Position numbers and translations under genes: made by a program. A stretch of 64,000 nt of DNA from Meghimatium bilineatum. Taxonomy: Eukaryota; Mollusca; Gastropoda; Stylommatophora; Philomycidae. Shown here one piece after another: positions 42,345-54,400 of this stretch. Numbering within the stretch: the first letter of the stretch is position 1; each line of letters starts with the position of its first letter. Location: positions 60,197,245 to 60,261,244 of the forward strand of contig CM067322.1 of the NCBI GenBank assembly GCA_034231615.1, read 5' to 3'. Below the pieces are notes generated by a model that was not told the origin of the DNA, made no database searches, and saw only the letters and a program-made list of their open reading frames with translations.

Positions 42345-43620
42345 TATATATATAATAAAGTGACATATTCTTTCCTGAAGAATGTCTTCGTCGTGGATAC
42401 TCTGAACGCCTCTCTGTTCCAGGAAAGCAGGCCTGCATTGACCAGAGATATGTGCATATTTTCTTCGATGTCCCTGGTCCATCGTCTTCTTGGTCTTCGT
42501 CTTCTTCTGTTTCCCGGCACACTACCTTCTAGAATCAGCCATTCGATACCATCATGTCGCTTTAATTGTCCAAAATACTGTAACTTCCTTCTTATGATTG
42601 TATTTAGAAGCCACCTCTCTTTTAGTTTCAGTAATTTCAAAACTTCAATGTTCTTTTTCTTTGTCCATGATATTCGTAGGATCTTTCTGTAACACTTCAT
42701 TTAAAATGAATTTATTCCTATGGATAGTGTCTTGTTTAAAGTCCACGTCTCCAATCTATATGTTGCCACTGGGAAACACATGATCTTAAAAGGATTACTT
42801 TAGTATCGCTAATGCTACTTTGCCATAGATTTCTCATTTGTGTTAAATTGAGTGTTGCAACTGCGAGTCTTCTAATCTCGGCTGAACAATCTTCGGAACT
42901 GTTAATATTTGCTCCAAGATATTCGAAATTGTTTATACATTCTAGTTCTATCTTGTCTATGTTGATTATTGGTTTAATCTTTGTTTTATCTGTTGTCATA
43001 ATTTTTGTTTTCATTGCGTTTAGATATAAATTTTGGATCTCGCTGTATTTCTTTGTTGCTGTGAATAGCTGTTTCAGTCCCTCAGGAAGTGTAGTAAGGA
43101 GGACAGTGTTGTCTGTATATCCTATTTCTTAACTCTTGTACCCACCGATATTTAATGGATGAAACTCATTTTCCTCTAGTTCTTTTCTTACATTTCGCAT
43201 TATATTCTCTGCATAGATGTTAAAAGGATAAGGGGATAGAGTGCACCCTTGTCTCACTCCACTTTGAACAGGGAATCATTCAGATGTTTCTCCCTCCACT
43301 CTTACTGCTGCTTGTTGTTCGTGATATAGTGTTTCAATAAGATGTGTTATTTGTTTGTGGAAGCCAATGGCTCCCATTATGGACCATAGATGATGATGTT
43401 TAACAGAATCAAACGTCGTAGTGTAGTCTATGAAACACATATGTAGATCTAAGCTGTATTCTCTACATTTCTCAATAATATTCCTTATGTTGAATATGTG
43501 GTCTCGTGTTCCTTTTCCTGCTCCAAAACCGGCTTGTACTTCATGTATTTCTGTTTCTAATTTGCGTTGTATTCTTTTCGTTATGACCTGCAGTAGTATT
43601 TTGCCGGCTTGAAGCGGGTG
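42345..43620 (-). pseudogene. LINE reverse transcriptase, 3' half, decayed
   Basis: The minus strand in several frames shows EIHEVQAGFGAGKGTRDHIF, MCFIDYTTTFDSVKHHHLWS, a QSGVRQGCTLSP core, MKTKIMTTDKTKIKPIINID, YLGANINSSEDCSAEIRR, then an intact run MKCYRKILRISWTKKKNIEV to RPRRRWTRDIEENMHISLVN and EYVT. Frameshifts and stops prevent function. The end is followed by a short TA tract at 42343-42355. RTE-like or endonuclease/reverse transcriptase type. Confidence 0.88.
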
Positions 43621-43624
43621 GTTT

Positions 43625-44095
43625 CAATACACTAAGAACCACCACAAAGCTCAGATTGTTTAACTCCAACATTATCCCTATTATATCATATGGATGCGAA
43701 AGTTGGAAAGCCACAAAAGCCATTGATAAGAGACTAAACACCTTTGAAAAGAAATGCTTACGTACCATTCTGAACGTTCAGTGGAGTTACTTTAAATCTA
43801 ACACTACTATACGAGAGGAAAGCAAACAAACTTCATTAGACAAAGGCGATGGACTTAAAAAATAATAATTCCCCATCAGTCACTAAATTGAGTGCCACCA
43901 GAAGTAAGAAGAAGAGGGAGACCTAGATAAACTCTACGAAGAACCATTAATAGAGAAGGCATGTCAATGAACCTAAACAACATCCAAGAACTGAAAGACC
44001 TGGCACAACAAAAACAGAAATGGCAAGCTATGGTTTCTGTCCTATGCGCCGCCTATAGCCCTGGAGGAACATAACATAACATAACATAACATTCT
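43625..44095 (+). pseudogene. LINE C-terminal fragment with AACAT tail
   Basis: The plus strand reads KLRLFNSNIIPIISYGCESW, KATKAIDKRLNTFEKKCLRT and, after frame changes, LNNIQELKDLAQQKQKWQAM and SVLCAAYSPGGT. The copy ends in five ATAAC units (44069-44093), a tail type different from the AAG-tailed LINEs. 5' truncated at about 43625, head-to-head with the previous LINE. Confidence 0.85.
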
Positions 44096-44924
44096 CCTTT
44101 CTACCGCCCCTCCCCCTTCCAATCCTAGTAAATTCTCATGTGTTAACTAGGACCTGGGCGTCGAGTTCAGTTTCAAATAATATGGTCACGGCTTTAATTT
44201 CATGGATGTAAGAGGTGACTAAGGAAAATTGAAGAGTGCATACGACTTGTTGCGAATTACCATAGTTACAGAGACATTGACATATGAGACCTATTTCACC
44301 CTGGAAAAGAAAGGGACTGACAACATAAAATATGACGTCCAGCAACCAAAATCGATAGGACAATGAGGGACTGACATCTCTTCTTAGTACCAGGGCTCTT
44401 TTCAAAACATACATATATTAAAGATCATGGATGACTTGACAGAGAAGGGAACCAGGTGACTTGACAAAGATGGAAACCAGGTGGAAAGAGACCGAAAAAA
44501 TATCCAATGATTGGGACAAATGAAACATCTTAGCCCATGGCCTATACACCCGAAGCTGTGTAAAACCTCTTGGGGCACATGACATTGATTGATTCTTCCT
44601 CGGTTTTATGGACTGAAACAATAACAGCCCCGAAATCACCATCGCCTCGGTGCTTCCAAATGTTAACAGTGTGGCTGACGTAAATATATCGTTAAATATT
44701 ATGTTTATGATTCAAAGGGCGGGGAGGTTTTCGTAGATTTCTGTCTTGGGTATCATAAGTTCTCAACATTTGGGAATCATCGCTGTGATCAGAATTAACA
44801 AACACCATAGACTAAAATCAAATTAAGCTAGTAAGATTCATACTACCGAATACGCGTTGGGACATGAAAAATGTAAACAAAGAACAGCAGTACTGTGATC
44901 TGCCTTGAAGTCATACAAAGCAAC
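44096..44924. other. Nothing firmly recognised
   Basis: GTAAGAGGTGACTAAGGAAA (44208-44227) resembles a SINE-A internal motif, but the rest does not align well by eye. Confidence 0.4.
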
Positions 44925-45145
44925 TAAAGAAGTTATCAAGGGTGTAGAGTACTGTAGAGGGTGGCTGCCCAAATCCCGTAGCAAAGTCTTGCAAAAGCTA
45001 TGCTGATGTTAAACCTTTCATAACGAAAAAAAAACACATTGCAAACCCAGGCTGTAACCAATGACACGACTCATTCCGTTCTCCGAACTACGTCCCGCTA
45101 GAGAGTTAGAGATGAGTTTGAGAATTAACGTAGATAACAAATGAG
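44925..45145 (+). repeat. SINE-A copy, diverged
   Basis: Order of motifs as in SINE-A: GGGTGGCTGCCCAAATCCC, CTATGCTGATGTTAAA, CCATTCCG-like CGACTCATTCCGTTCTCCGA, ACTACGTCC and GAGTTTGAGAAT. Confidence 0.7.
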
Positions 45146-45184
45146 AAGATTCTAATGATTAACAGAAGGCCGTATTCTTCTTTC

Positions 45185-45455
45185 GCAAAACTAAGTCAGA
45201 CACTAACAGATAACAACAGAGACCTCTTGTTTCCCAACACTAAATCAGACACTAACATATAACAGAGACCTCTTGTTTCTTTGCTTCCCAACATTAAGTC
45301 AGGCACTAACAGATAACAGAGACCTCTTGTTTCTTTGTTTCCTAACACTACGTCAGGCACTAATATATAACAGAGACCTCTTGTTTCCCAGAATTAAGTC
45401 AGACACTAACAAAGACCTCTTCTTTCCTTGTTTCCCAATACCAAGTCAGAAACTA
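45185..45455 (+). repeat. Minisatellite, about 50-62 bp units
   Basis: About five units with ACAGAGACCTCTTGTTTC, CCCAACACTAA and GTCAGGCACTAACA. Confidence 0.85.
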
Positions 45456-46029
45456 ATAGTTGATATGTCCTTTAACCATCGTACAACTAAATAAGTAAGA
45501 GATAGACAATTAACAGAAACCCTTGTAATTTTTTGTAAAACTGAGCACCATGCAAGAAGTTGACCCATTCTTCCAGAGATCCATTTTTCCCACCACCAAA
45601 TCCTCTTTTTTTGGTCTCCTTGTATTCCTAGAAGGTAAAGCAATATTTTCAATACAGGACTTAGTAAAGTGGTATAATAGCGTGACTATATGCCTCGTCA
45701 TGACACATTATGTAGTGCGGTGGAACTAAACTATCCCAAATGTGCTTAGTCCGTGACAGTTTTCATTACTCGGACTACATTCACGAATTTTTTATTTATA
45801 TATATATATTTTTTTTAAAAATAGTAGTCCAGCAGAATATTATGTCGAAGTAGTATATGTCGAGTATTCTACACATAACAATAAATGGAGGTAAGAGTCG
45901 GTGTTAGCTGCTTTCATTTGGTTGATGGCACAACTACCAACACACACGGTGATTCTACCAGACTAAGAGCGTGTTACACATAATGTAAATGTTCATGGTA
46001 GAAATATGTAGACTGTTATTCTCAGCAAC
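45456..46029. other. Nothing recognised
   Basis: AT-rich spacer, no supportable gene. Confidence 0.4.
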
Positions 46030-46440
46030 ATCCAAAGTATCACATGAACTACTGTCCTTGTCATGCAGGAGTCCGAGACAATGATAGAGTTGATGCAATG
46101 GCGGGCAATGCTATAGTGGATGGGTCTTGTCTTCGATCAGATGAGACAGGACTAGGTTCATTAGGACAGTTATTGATGCGCTACAGAGTGGTTTAAAGAG
46201 GTAATGTTCATATTCAGAGAGTGACAGAAATAGGATTGACCAAAAGAGGGAAGAAAGTACCTCTACTCTGGAAAGATACGAAGAGTCTACAACTACCGAC
46301 TGATTCACTAAGCTTATACAGCCTTAGAAGGCTGATGCATCTTGTATCGGTTATGTCCCCACTATTGTGATGCTGATTCCCAATCAATAAACGAGAAATG
46401 AACATGACACTAGATCTCGGCCTTCATGTAGAAGATCGCG
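46030..46440 (+). pseudogene. LINE RNase H C-terminal fragment
   Basis: The plus strand reads YCPCHAGVRDNDRVDAMAGN, AIVDGSCLRSDETGLGSLGQ, then after a stop VTEIGLTKRGKKVPLLWKDT. CHAGVRDND matches the conserved H-A-G-x-x-G-N-D-x-A-D end of LINE RNase H, with Gly and Ala replaced. It may belong to the same family as 62110-62935 and 63700-64000. Confidence 0.65.
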
Positions 46441-46447
46441 CGCTTTT

Positions 46448-46482
46448 GTGTGTGTGTGTGTGCGCGTGAGTTTTTTGCGTGC

Positions 46483-46546
<64 letters not shown>
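46448..46546. repeat. GT then TA microsatellite
   Basis: Short GT/GC run followed by about 31 TA units (46485-46546). Confidence 0.95.
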
Positions 46547-46548
<2 letters not shown>

Positions 46549-47410
46549 TCTTCTTCTTTTTGGGTTCAGCATCTGTGGTCATGTTATATTGTCAGGCCTG
46601 TCGTCAGGTCAAAGTCCACTGTCTTCTCCAGGTCAGAGCGGCTGCCCCATAGCTTTTGCCTCAAGTCTGTATCCTCTGGTCAGGTCTGCTGTCTCTGCTC
46701 TTTGTATGTTGGGCAGTCCTGAAGTATGTGTTCCGGAGTCTGGGTTCCGGATCTACATGGATATTCATCTGTGTATGAGATCCTCAATCGGTAAAGATGA
46801 CCCAACAGTCTGCAGTGGCCTGTTCTAAGGAGAAATAGTGTCGTATATTGATATCTTTGGATGAGATGTATTGCATCATGTCTGTATTCCACTTCCATTT
46901 GTTTCTTCCACTTTGCTGTGTATGTGTTGTGGATTACTGTTTTTGCTTCTCCGTAAGACTGTCTGTGTTGCTCCATTTCGCATCCTGCTTTTGACAGAAC
47001 ATCCACTTTCTCATTTCCCATGATTCCACGGTGTGATGGTATCCACTGAAGGTCAATAACTGATGATTTTTTTTATCTGTCTTAGCTCATGTCTGATGTT
47101 GTGGAGAAGGCTTTCGTTTCTGTTGCTCTGGATTGATTCCAGTAGAGATCTGCAATCTGTGAATATGGCTATCTTCTTTGGTCTTGGCAATCCTGATTCG
47201 GTGAAGGCTCTCAGTGCTTGATTGAGTGCAACTGTTTCTGCTCTAAAGTTAGAGGAGTATTTCCCGGTTGGAAAAGCTTTTGATATTGTCTTCCTAACTT
47301 TTAGTCTTATCAAAATTCCACGTCCTTCATTCCTTACTGCTCCTTCTGCCGATCCATCTGTGTAGACATGTGTCCATTCCTTGGGATTGTATTTTATTTA
47401 TATCATCTCT
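46547..47410 (-). pseudogene. LINE RNase H and zinc-knuckle fragment between two TA tracts
   Basis: The minus strand reads YNPKEWTHVYTDGSAEGAV, SSNFRAETVALNQALRAFTE, IFTDCRSLLESIQSNRNESL, WIPSHRGIMGNEKVDVLSKA, then LLRTGHCRLLGHLYRLRISY and a CRSGTQTPEHILQDC knuckle. Frame changes break it. It is a relative of the intact LINE at 1020-5079 but a distinct family. The 3' end has AAGAAGAAG and runs straight into TA repeats; the 5' end also abuts TA repeats. Confidence 0.85.
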
Positions 47411-47420
47411 AGTGTCAATG

Positions 47421-48385
<965 letters not shown>

Positions 48386-48389
48386 TCAT

Positions 48390-48735
48390 CATCATTAAAG
48401 TAGCAAAGAAGATCAATGCCTTTGAGATGAAATGATACAGAAAGATACTTAAAATATCACGAAAGTTAAAAAAAGAGAAACTCAGATATTATAAACACAT
48501 TGAAGATGCCAGAGTGTTGGTTACTAAACGCAATATCAAAAAAAAACTACATCTAGTGGTCACATAAAGAGACACAACTGTTTAGAAAGTCAAAAAATGG
48601 AGGGCAGAGTACCTGGAGGGTGGAAAATAAAGTAAGACCAAGAAGACTATGGACTGTCGACATTAAATAAAACATGAATACGTCGCTGGAAAATGCAAGC
48701 CCAAGACATAGAAGGGTTCAGGGAGTTCACTGGAC
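48390..48735 (+). pseudogene. LINE C-terminal fragment
   Basis: Broken frames on the plus strand parallel 7436-7715 nearly base for base in places: CTCAGATATTATAAACACAT, AGAGACACAACT and ATGAATACGTCGCTGGAAAA. 5' truncated. Confidence 0.75.
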
Positions 48736-48737
48736 AG

Positions 48738-48935
48738 AATTGATGACTACCCAATATTGATGACATATCTAGGCTGAGAGTTGCAGAATTGATGACTACT
48801 TAATATTGATGACATATCTAGTCTGAGAGTTACAGAATTGATGACTACCCAATATTGATGACATATCTAGGCTGAGAGTTGCAGAATTGATGGTTACCAA
48901 ATATTGATGACACATCTAGACTGGGAGTTGGAGAT
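48738..48935 (+). repeat. 49-bp tandem repeat, four units
   Basis: Units of AATTGATGACTACCCAATAT plus TGATGACATATCTAGGCTGA and GAGTTGCAG. Three are nearly identical, the fourth is diverged. Confidence 0.95.
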
Positions 48936-50689
48936 AGGATCATTAAATGTAGAAACAGTAGACCTGGATGAGGCGATCCATATGAACAATCAGTATATAT
49001 ACTCTTCGTCATCTTTTATGTTATTTTTTTTCATTTTCCGGATTGAATTAGTGACATATCACAATCATGACCATTCATACCTAGAAACATAAGCTTTGTT
49101 GATGGATTATGAGAATGCGTAATCCTAACAAATTCCACGATTTCATTATTGGCTACTTAGCCGCTCCTTGGCATCATAAATGCTTGTTGCAGGATTTATA
49201 TATGAAATGATGTATTTTTTTATCACTAGCACACTACAAAGTATCAAGGCGTGAATGTGATAAAAATGAAAGGAACTCATCATTTAAAACTGATAAGATT
49301 TGGCAAGAGTGTGATGTTGAAAACAAAATTATAATGTAGAGCTGACATAAGTCGAGGACCGTAGATATGTCTTCAGTAGGGGTGAGATGCTGCTTTTTTT
49401 TTTTGGAAGCCCCTCGTGGGCAATTTCAGAGTTTTCGTGAAATTATTGGTGACCTTTTGTGGGGAATAACTAAGGTGGAGGGGTGGCAGTAATGATTTAC
49501 CCCTATTTGGCTTGCTTCGTAGTATCAAATGTCTTTTCCTAATTTGTGTGCCTCTGATTTCGTTACTCATCTAGGGGCTTGCGTAAGATAAATAATATTT
49601 AAGAATGCGTACAATTGTACCTAAGTTATTACCATGACAACATTATATGCCAGTACATTGAAAAATTACAAACATTATGTTGATAAAAACAGTGAACGTA
49701 ATTATTAATAAATCGATCACCTTCATTTCTTCATCCTACAATTTGTTTTCTTTGCTTTATTTATGTATCCTTCCCTCTATTGTAATTTGTATTATCTATA
49801 CTTTCTATTCAACTTTAACACAATTCTTGTTTTCTTTGTGATAATAACTGAAAATGCATCGTTCCTGTACATATGATTCTTGCAGCTTAATCATTTATTG
49901 TAACGACATTAGATTTTAACTCTCCTACAGAGAGAAGTAGACATCAAACTGTGTGATACAAGGAGCACTACATAGCAAGTCAATCATGTGAAAATAACAA
50001 ATTTATTTCAAAGATTTCACATCATAAACAAATAACAAACTCATGAAAGAAAATATACTGTAATATTGGTTAATGTGTATGGAATAGCGCATTTCTTGTC
50101 AAGTAAACACTTTCAACTGCAGACGAAGTACATCTTGTTTATATATTTATGTATATCGTGGAAAAAAATATTAGAGGTCGAAGCTCACGCAATCCTGTAT
50201 ATGCGGAATGGAAGGGGTATGTATTATTGGGGGATGCAAACCCCTCACCTTTCGCAACTGTAAACCAATATTTAACAAGAACACACATTTAAAAACAGCA
50301 AACACTCTTCCCATCCCAACACAACTGCTTCCTTTGCCCCTTAAAATAGCTAGACTAAGAACATCTATTTATTCCCTTCCCCCCTAAAAAATTACTCCGA
50401 AAGGAGATAAATTATCAGTCAGCGATAATCCAACATGATGACAATATAATGGCTGCTGTAACTCAGGCAAATGCAAGTATGAACCTGAAATATGTAAATT
50501 AAACTGCTCATGTTACGAATATTTTCTGTCATCAAGAAAAGACAAATAGACTGATATAATCAGCAAAAACTGGACTATGTAAGTAAAACAAAGAGGTGAT
50601 AATTAATAACACATTGGCAAAGAGGGAGGAGCATATTTTAATGTTGACAACAGAATTAGTAAAGCCAAGTTTGATTTCAATACTTTTCT
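48936..50689. other. Nothing recognised
   Basis: Long AT-rich spacer between gene C and the LINE cluster. No exon of the dehydrogenase family, RNA gene or named repeat was found. Confidence 0.45.
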
Positions 50690-51115
50690 ACCAGTATGGA
50701 ATTCATCAGCATTATCTCAGAAAAAAATAAAGTTAAATTGTTTAATACAAATGTGAAACATGTATTGTTTTATGGATCTGAAACATGGCATTAAACCAAA
50801 AATCACATCACATCTGCAGGTATTTGTCTATAGATGTCTCCGTCGTTTCTTCCCATTAGATGACCAGAGTTGATATCAAAAGATGAGTTGTGGAAGGGAA
50901 CATAATAGTGACTGGTGGAGGTAGATAGATAAAACGTGCAAAATGGAGGTGGATAGAACATTCAGTAAAATTCCTGACAACATACTACACATGCCCTGAA
51001 CTGGAACCTACAGAAAAGGAGGAGAGTTGGAAAATCGAGGTATACCTGGTGAAGGATAGTAGAGGAAAAGACAATATTAATTGGGATCTGGTTGGCACAG
51101 ATTAAAAGGACAGTG
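50690..51115 (+). pseudogene. LINE reverse transcriptase C-terminal fragment, decayed
   Basis: The plus strand reads VLFYGSETWH, a stop, and in other frames KDELWKGT and KWRWIEHSVKFLTTYYTCPE, LEPTEKEESW. This is the YGSETW...RKWRWIGH region of LINE reverse transcriptases. It ends 220 bases below the stop codon of gene C. Confidence 0.7.
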
Positions 51116-51333
51116 TAGCTCATAATTTATTGGACAGTGACATTTGCAGCCCTATGTTTCACAGAAAACTACACGGAAATAGAGAATAGTGAAGGTGATA
51201 AAACAACGAAACACAAGGACAGACTTTGAAAGGAACTAAAAACTTTTTTTTCTAAACCTCACCGCTCCTTTTACCAACGTGTTATCTACAACATTTTATA
51301 GAATTTAAGTCACAAGCCACATTTATAAGATCT

Positions 51334-51460
51334 TTATGATCTGGCATCGATGACTTCCATCTTCTTATATGATTTCCCTTCTAATGTGACTAACAAAATG
51401 GATCCATTCAGCTTTTCCAGTTGCACCAACTCCAAAAAAGCGTCCACGACAAGTGGGACA
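51334..51460 (-). CDS. Gene C exon 7
   Basis: 127 bp, acceptor TTTTTTCAG. The first base completes a Pro codon, then VPLVVDAFLELVQLEKLNGS, ILLVTLEGKSYKKMEVIDAR, S and TAA. Confidence 0.93.
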
Positions 51461-54400
51461 CTGAAAAAAAATGCAAGGGAGAAAATTATTCTATCAATTA
51501 TATATAACCAACTTCGAGTAAGTCTCGAGGCAAATACTTTCAAACTTATCTCCCATTCTACAGAAAAAAATATATATTTTTATATATTGTTTGTTTGGCT
51601 CCACGTGAAATACGATCAATAGAGCTCTTGTATTATCTGTGCAATTGCAAGATTTTTTCACAGCTTAATTTGATACACAGAAGGTTCCATCTATCATAGC
51701 TGTGTGAAATTTTGGAGACGAGGCTTCTTACTCAGAGAAAACATAATCGTATATATTGTAAATAACCACAAGAGAACGCCTTACTACGAGCCTTCTACTT
51801 ACTAATGTATAGTCATCGCATTTATGGGGTGAAGGAGGTTTACTGTTGCGCTTGATTGATCTGCTGGATCACTGGTATAGATTAATAAAGATCAACTCAA
51901 TATCTCTCCAATATCTAAGATTGTGCCAATGTTTGAGCAGATGGTTGTTGTATGTTATTTATAAACTCTTTTTACGGATACTAAATATTATGTAGAAGTC
52001 TCGTAAGATTCCTAGTTATAGCAGATAGTCAATTGTACAATAGATTATGCATTGCTCTCGTGCAAACCCAGGGTTAAAAGATATTCACGGCCCAAAAATA
52101 ACGTTATCTTGGTACACCCTAGAAACAAATTGCTTCGAATCTTGTGCGAAACATTTTGGCTAACGTTTTATGAATCTTGTTCAGACAGTGAAGGAGATAA
52201 AATGATAATTGATTGCACAGGACAAATAATATTTCTGAATAACACCTCTCGGTTCCCACACACTATCGCATCACAGTGTAACACAGCTGTTGACCTGGTC
52301 TTCCTGATTGTCATGTCCCAAAGCTCATGAAAGCAGAAGTAGTGAACAAGCATTGGGTGCATTACAAAGGTAGTGCATCCCCAAGTGGCAGCCCCAAGTT
52401 CAAATGGTACTGCAGTTGAGAAAACAAAATACTGAATCATAAAGAAAGCGTTGTTCATGTTGATGAAAAAGCTTCTAGTTATTACCGGAATCATGTGGTA
52501 TGGAAAAGCAAAAGTCAGGAAGACATGTCGTCCTAGTTCGCAGATAATGTGTATAGTGACTCAGTTTGAAAAGAGTTGTGGCGCTGTCGGTGAACGAGTC
52601 TCGGCTGAAATGACTAATCATCCCCTAATCCAGTTCCACTGTAAAGCGTTTTCTATACCGCAAACAGGTTCACGGATCAAAAGTGATGACACAATGGGCC
52701 GAGAGAGGCGTAGTCGACCAAAGTCCAAAAATATGTTTACCGTTTCGCAACCCCGAAACTGTCTCCCAGAGGCATTTTTTTTTTACCTGTAAAGTTAAAT
52801 GGCACAGTAGGTGATAAGCTATCACTGCTGAAAGGAAGCTACACACTCGTTGCATGGAGACAGGTAGGAAAGATATCACAAGTTAGGAAAGCTCATCCAC
52901 ATCAAAAACATAAAACAAAAAAACGTACAAGTAAGTGTTTGATATCAATCTGTTCGCTAAACCCTTTTTTGTCTTTCAGCGTCAGGAGTAGAGGAGTTCT
53001 CTGGAGATAGTCCTCGTGTGTGCTGAGAATATTGTGGAATTTGTCACCTCTTTTATTTCGATGATCCATCGTTTTCGTGGTCGGCCTCTAGGTCTGCCTT
53101 CACTGTATCTGTGTAGCATAGCTTGCTGTGGTATTCTGTCTGGTGGTAGTCTTCTGATGTGTGCAAACCATTTTATCTGTTGTCTCTTAATATATTACAA
53201 AATTTGGGCGGTGTCGGTTCTTTGTTTAATGTCTTCATTTCTCACTCTATCTCTTAGCGATACTCCTAGGATTATGCGTAACCATGCCATTTCAGCTGTC
53301 ACTAGTTTACGTTTGTCTTGTGCTGCCGTTGTCCATGTTTGGCATTGGTAGCACAGCGTTGGCATAATCATCGTTTTCAATAATGTTATTTTGATGTTTA
53401 AATCTACATTTTCGTTTCTGAAGATTGGTGTCATATGCTCTAGAGCTTGGTATGCTTTACTACATATATTGTGTATTTCTTTACTGCTCTTGCCGTCTTT
53501 TGTTATATTGCTTCCTAGGTATGTGAATTCTGTCACTTGTTTAAGTATGTTGTTTCCAAAATATATGTTGGTGTTTCTTTCTTTTCTTCCTATCTTCATT
53601 ACTTCGATCTTCACTATATTTATTTTCATGTTAAAGGGTTGGCATGTTTGATGTAATCTGTCTATTTGTCTTTGTAGTTGCTCTTCTGATGCTACTAGTG
53701 TTTGGTCGTCTGCAAATAGCAATTCGTTTAAGTTATCCTTCAGATTGTTTTCTTCCGTTGTCTTTTCTACTTTGCAGATGTGAACTATGTATGTTATGAA
53801 CAATAGGGGGAATAGTACACATCCCTGTCTCACTTCCGAGTGTAATTGAAAATTATGGAATGTGCCTGCGCTCGTTCTTACTGCGCATTGACTATTGGCG
53901 TATATGCTCTAAAATAGGTTCTGACATTGCTAGATATGTATGGCGCAAATTAAACCGCAGAACAACGTGCAACACGCTCCTCGGCGGGAATCACACAAAA
54001 TTAGTGATGTTTGCTGAGAGAAAGCGCAGAAGGAGATGAAGATATTCAAAGCTTTAAATTTCCTTCTTGTGGTGCTTCTCGATAGCAGGTAGTTTCGAAG
54101 CCCTCGCTAGCTAAGCACCTAGCTAACAATTTAGAGTTGAACTCCGAGCTGTGCAGGCTAAGATGGCGTGAGAATTTACTATAATTACACCAATGGTGCG
54201 CAACAATATAGTGTCGACGCGATGAAATGAGCATTTTTAATATAAGAAAGGGCTAAATTATTTTTTTCTAAAATTCCTTTCAAGTACCAAGAAGTATCAT
54301 CTAGCTCAAGAGCTGATTATTAATACTTATATTTTCAATCAGTCTGGCGATCCAGTAAAAATGGCTTAGTAAAGATGGTTTGGCCGCCGAATTTGGCCCG

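Noticed and set aside
46384..46828. Frames through TA repeats (poly Ile-Tyr proteins)
   Set aside because: Alternating IY residues are only the TA microsatellite; the same holds at 7838-8044, 16872-17148 and 47327-47669.
52168..52494. Possible receptor-like membrane protein on minus strand
   Set aside because: Hydrophobic but short, with no recognisable receptor motif, no splice context and an equally long frame on the other strand.
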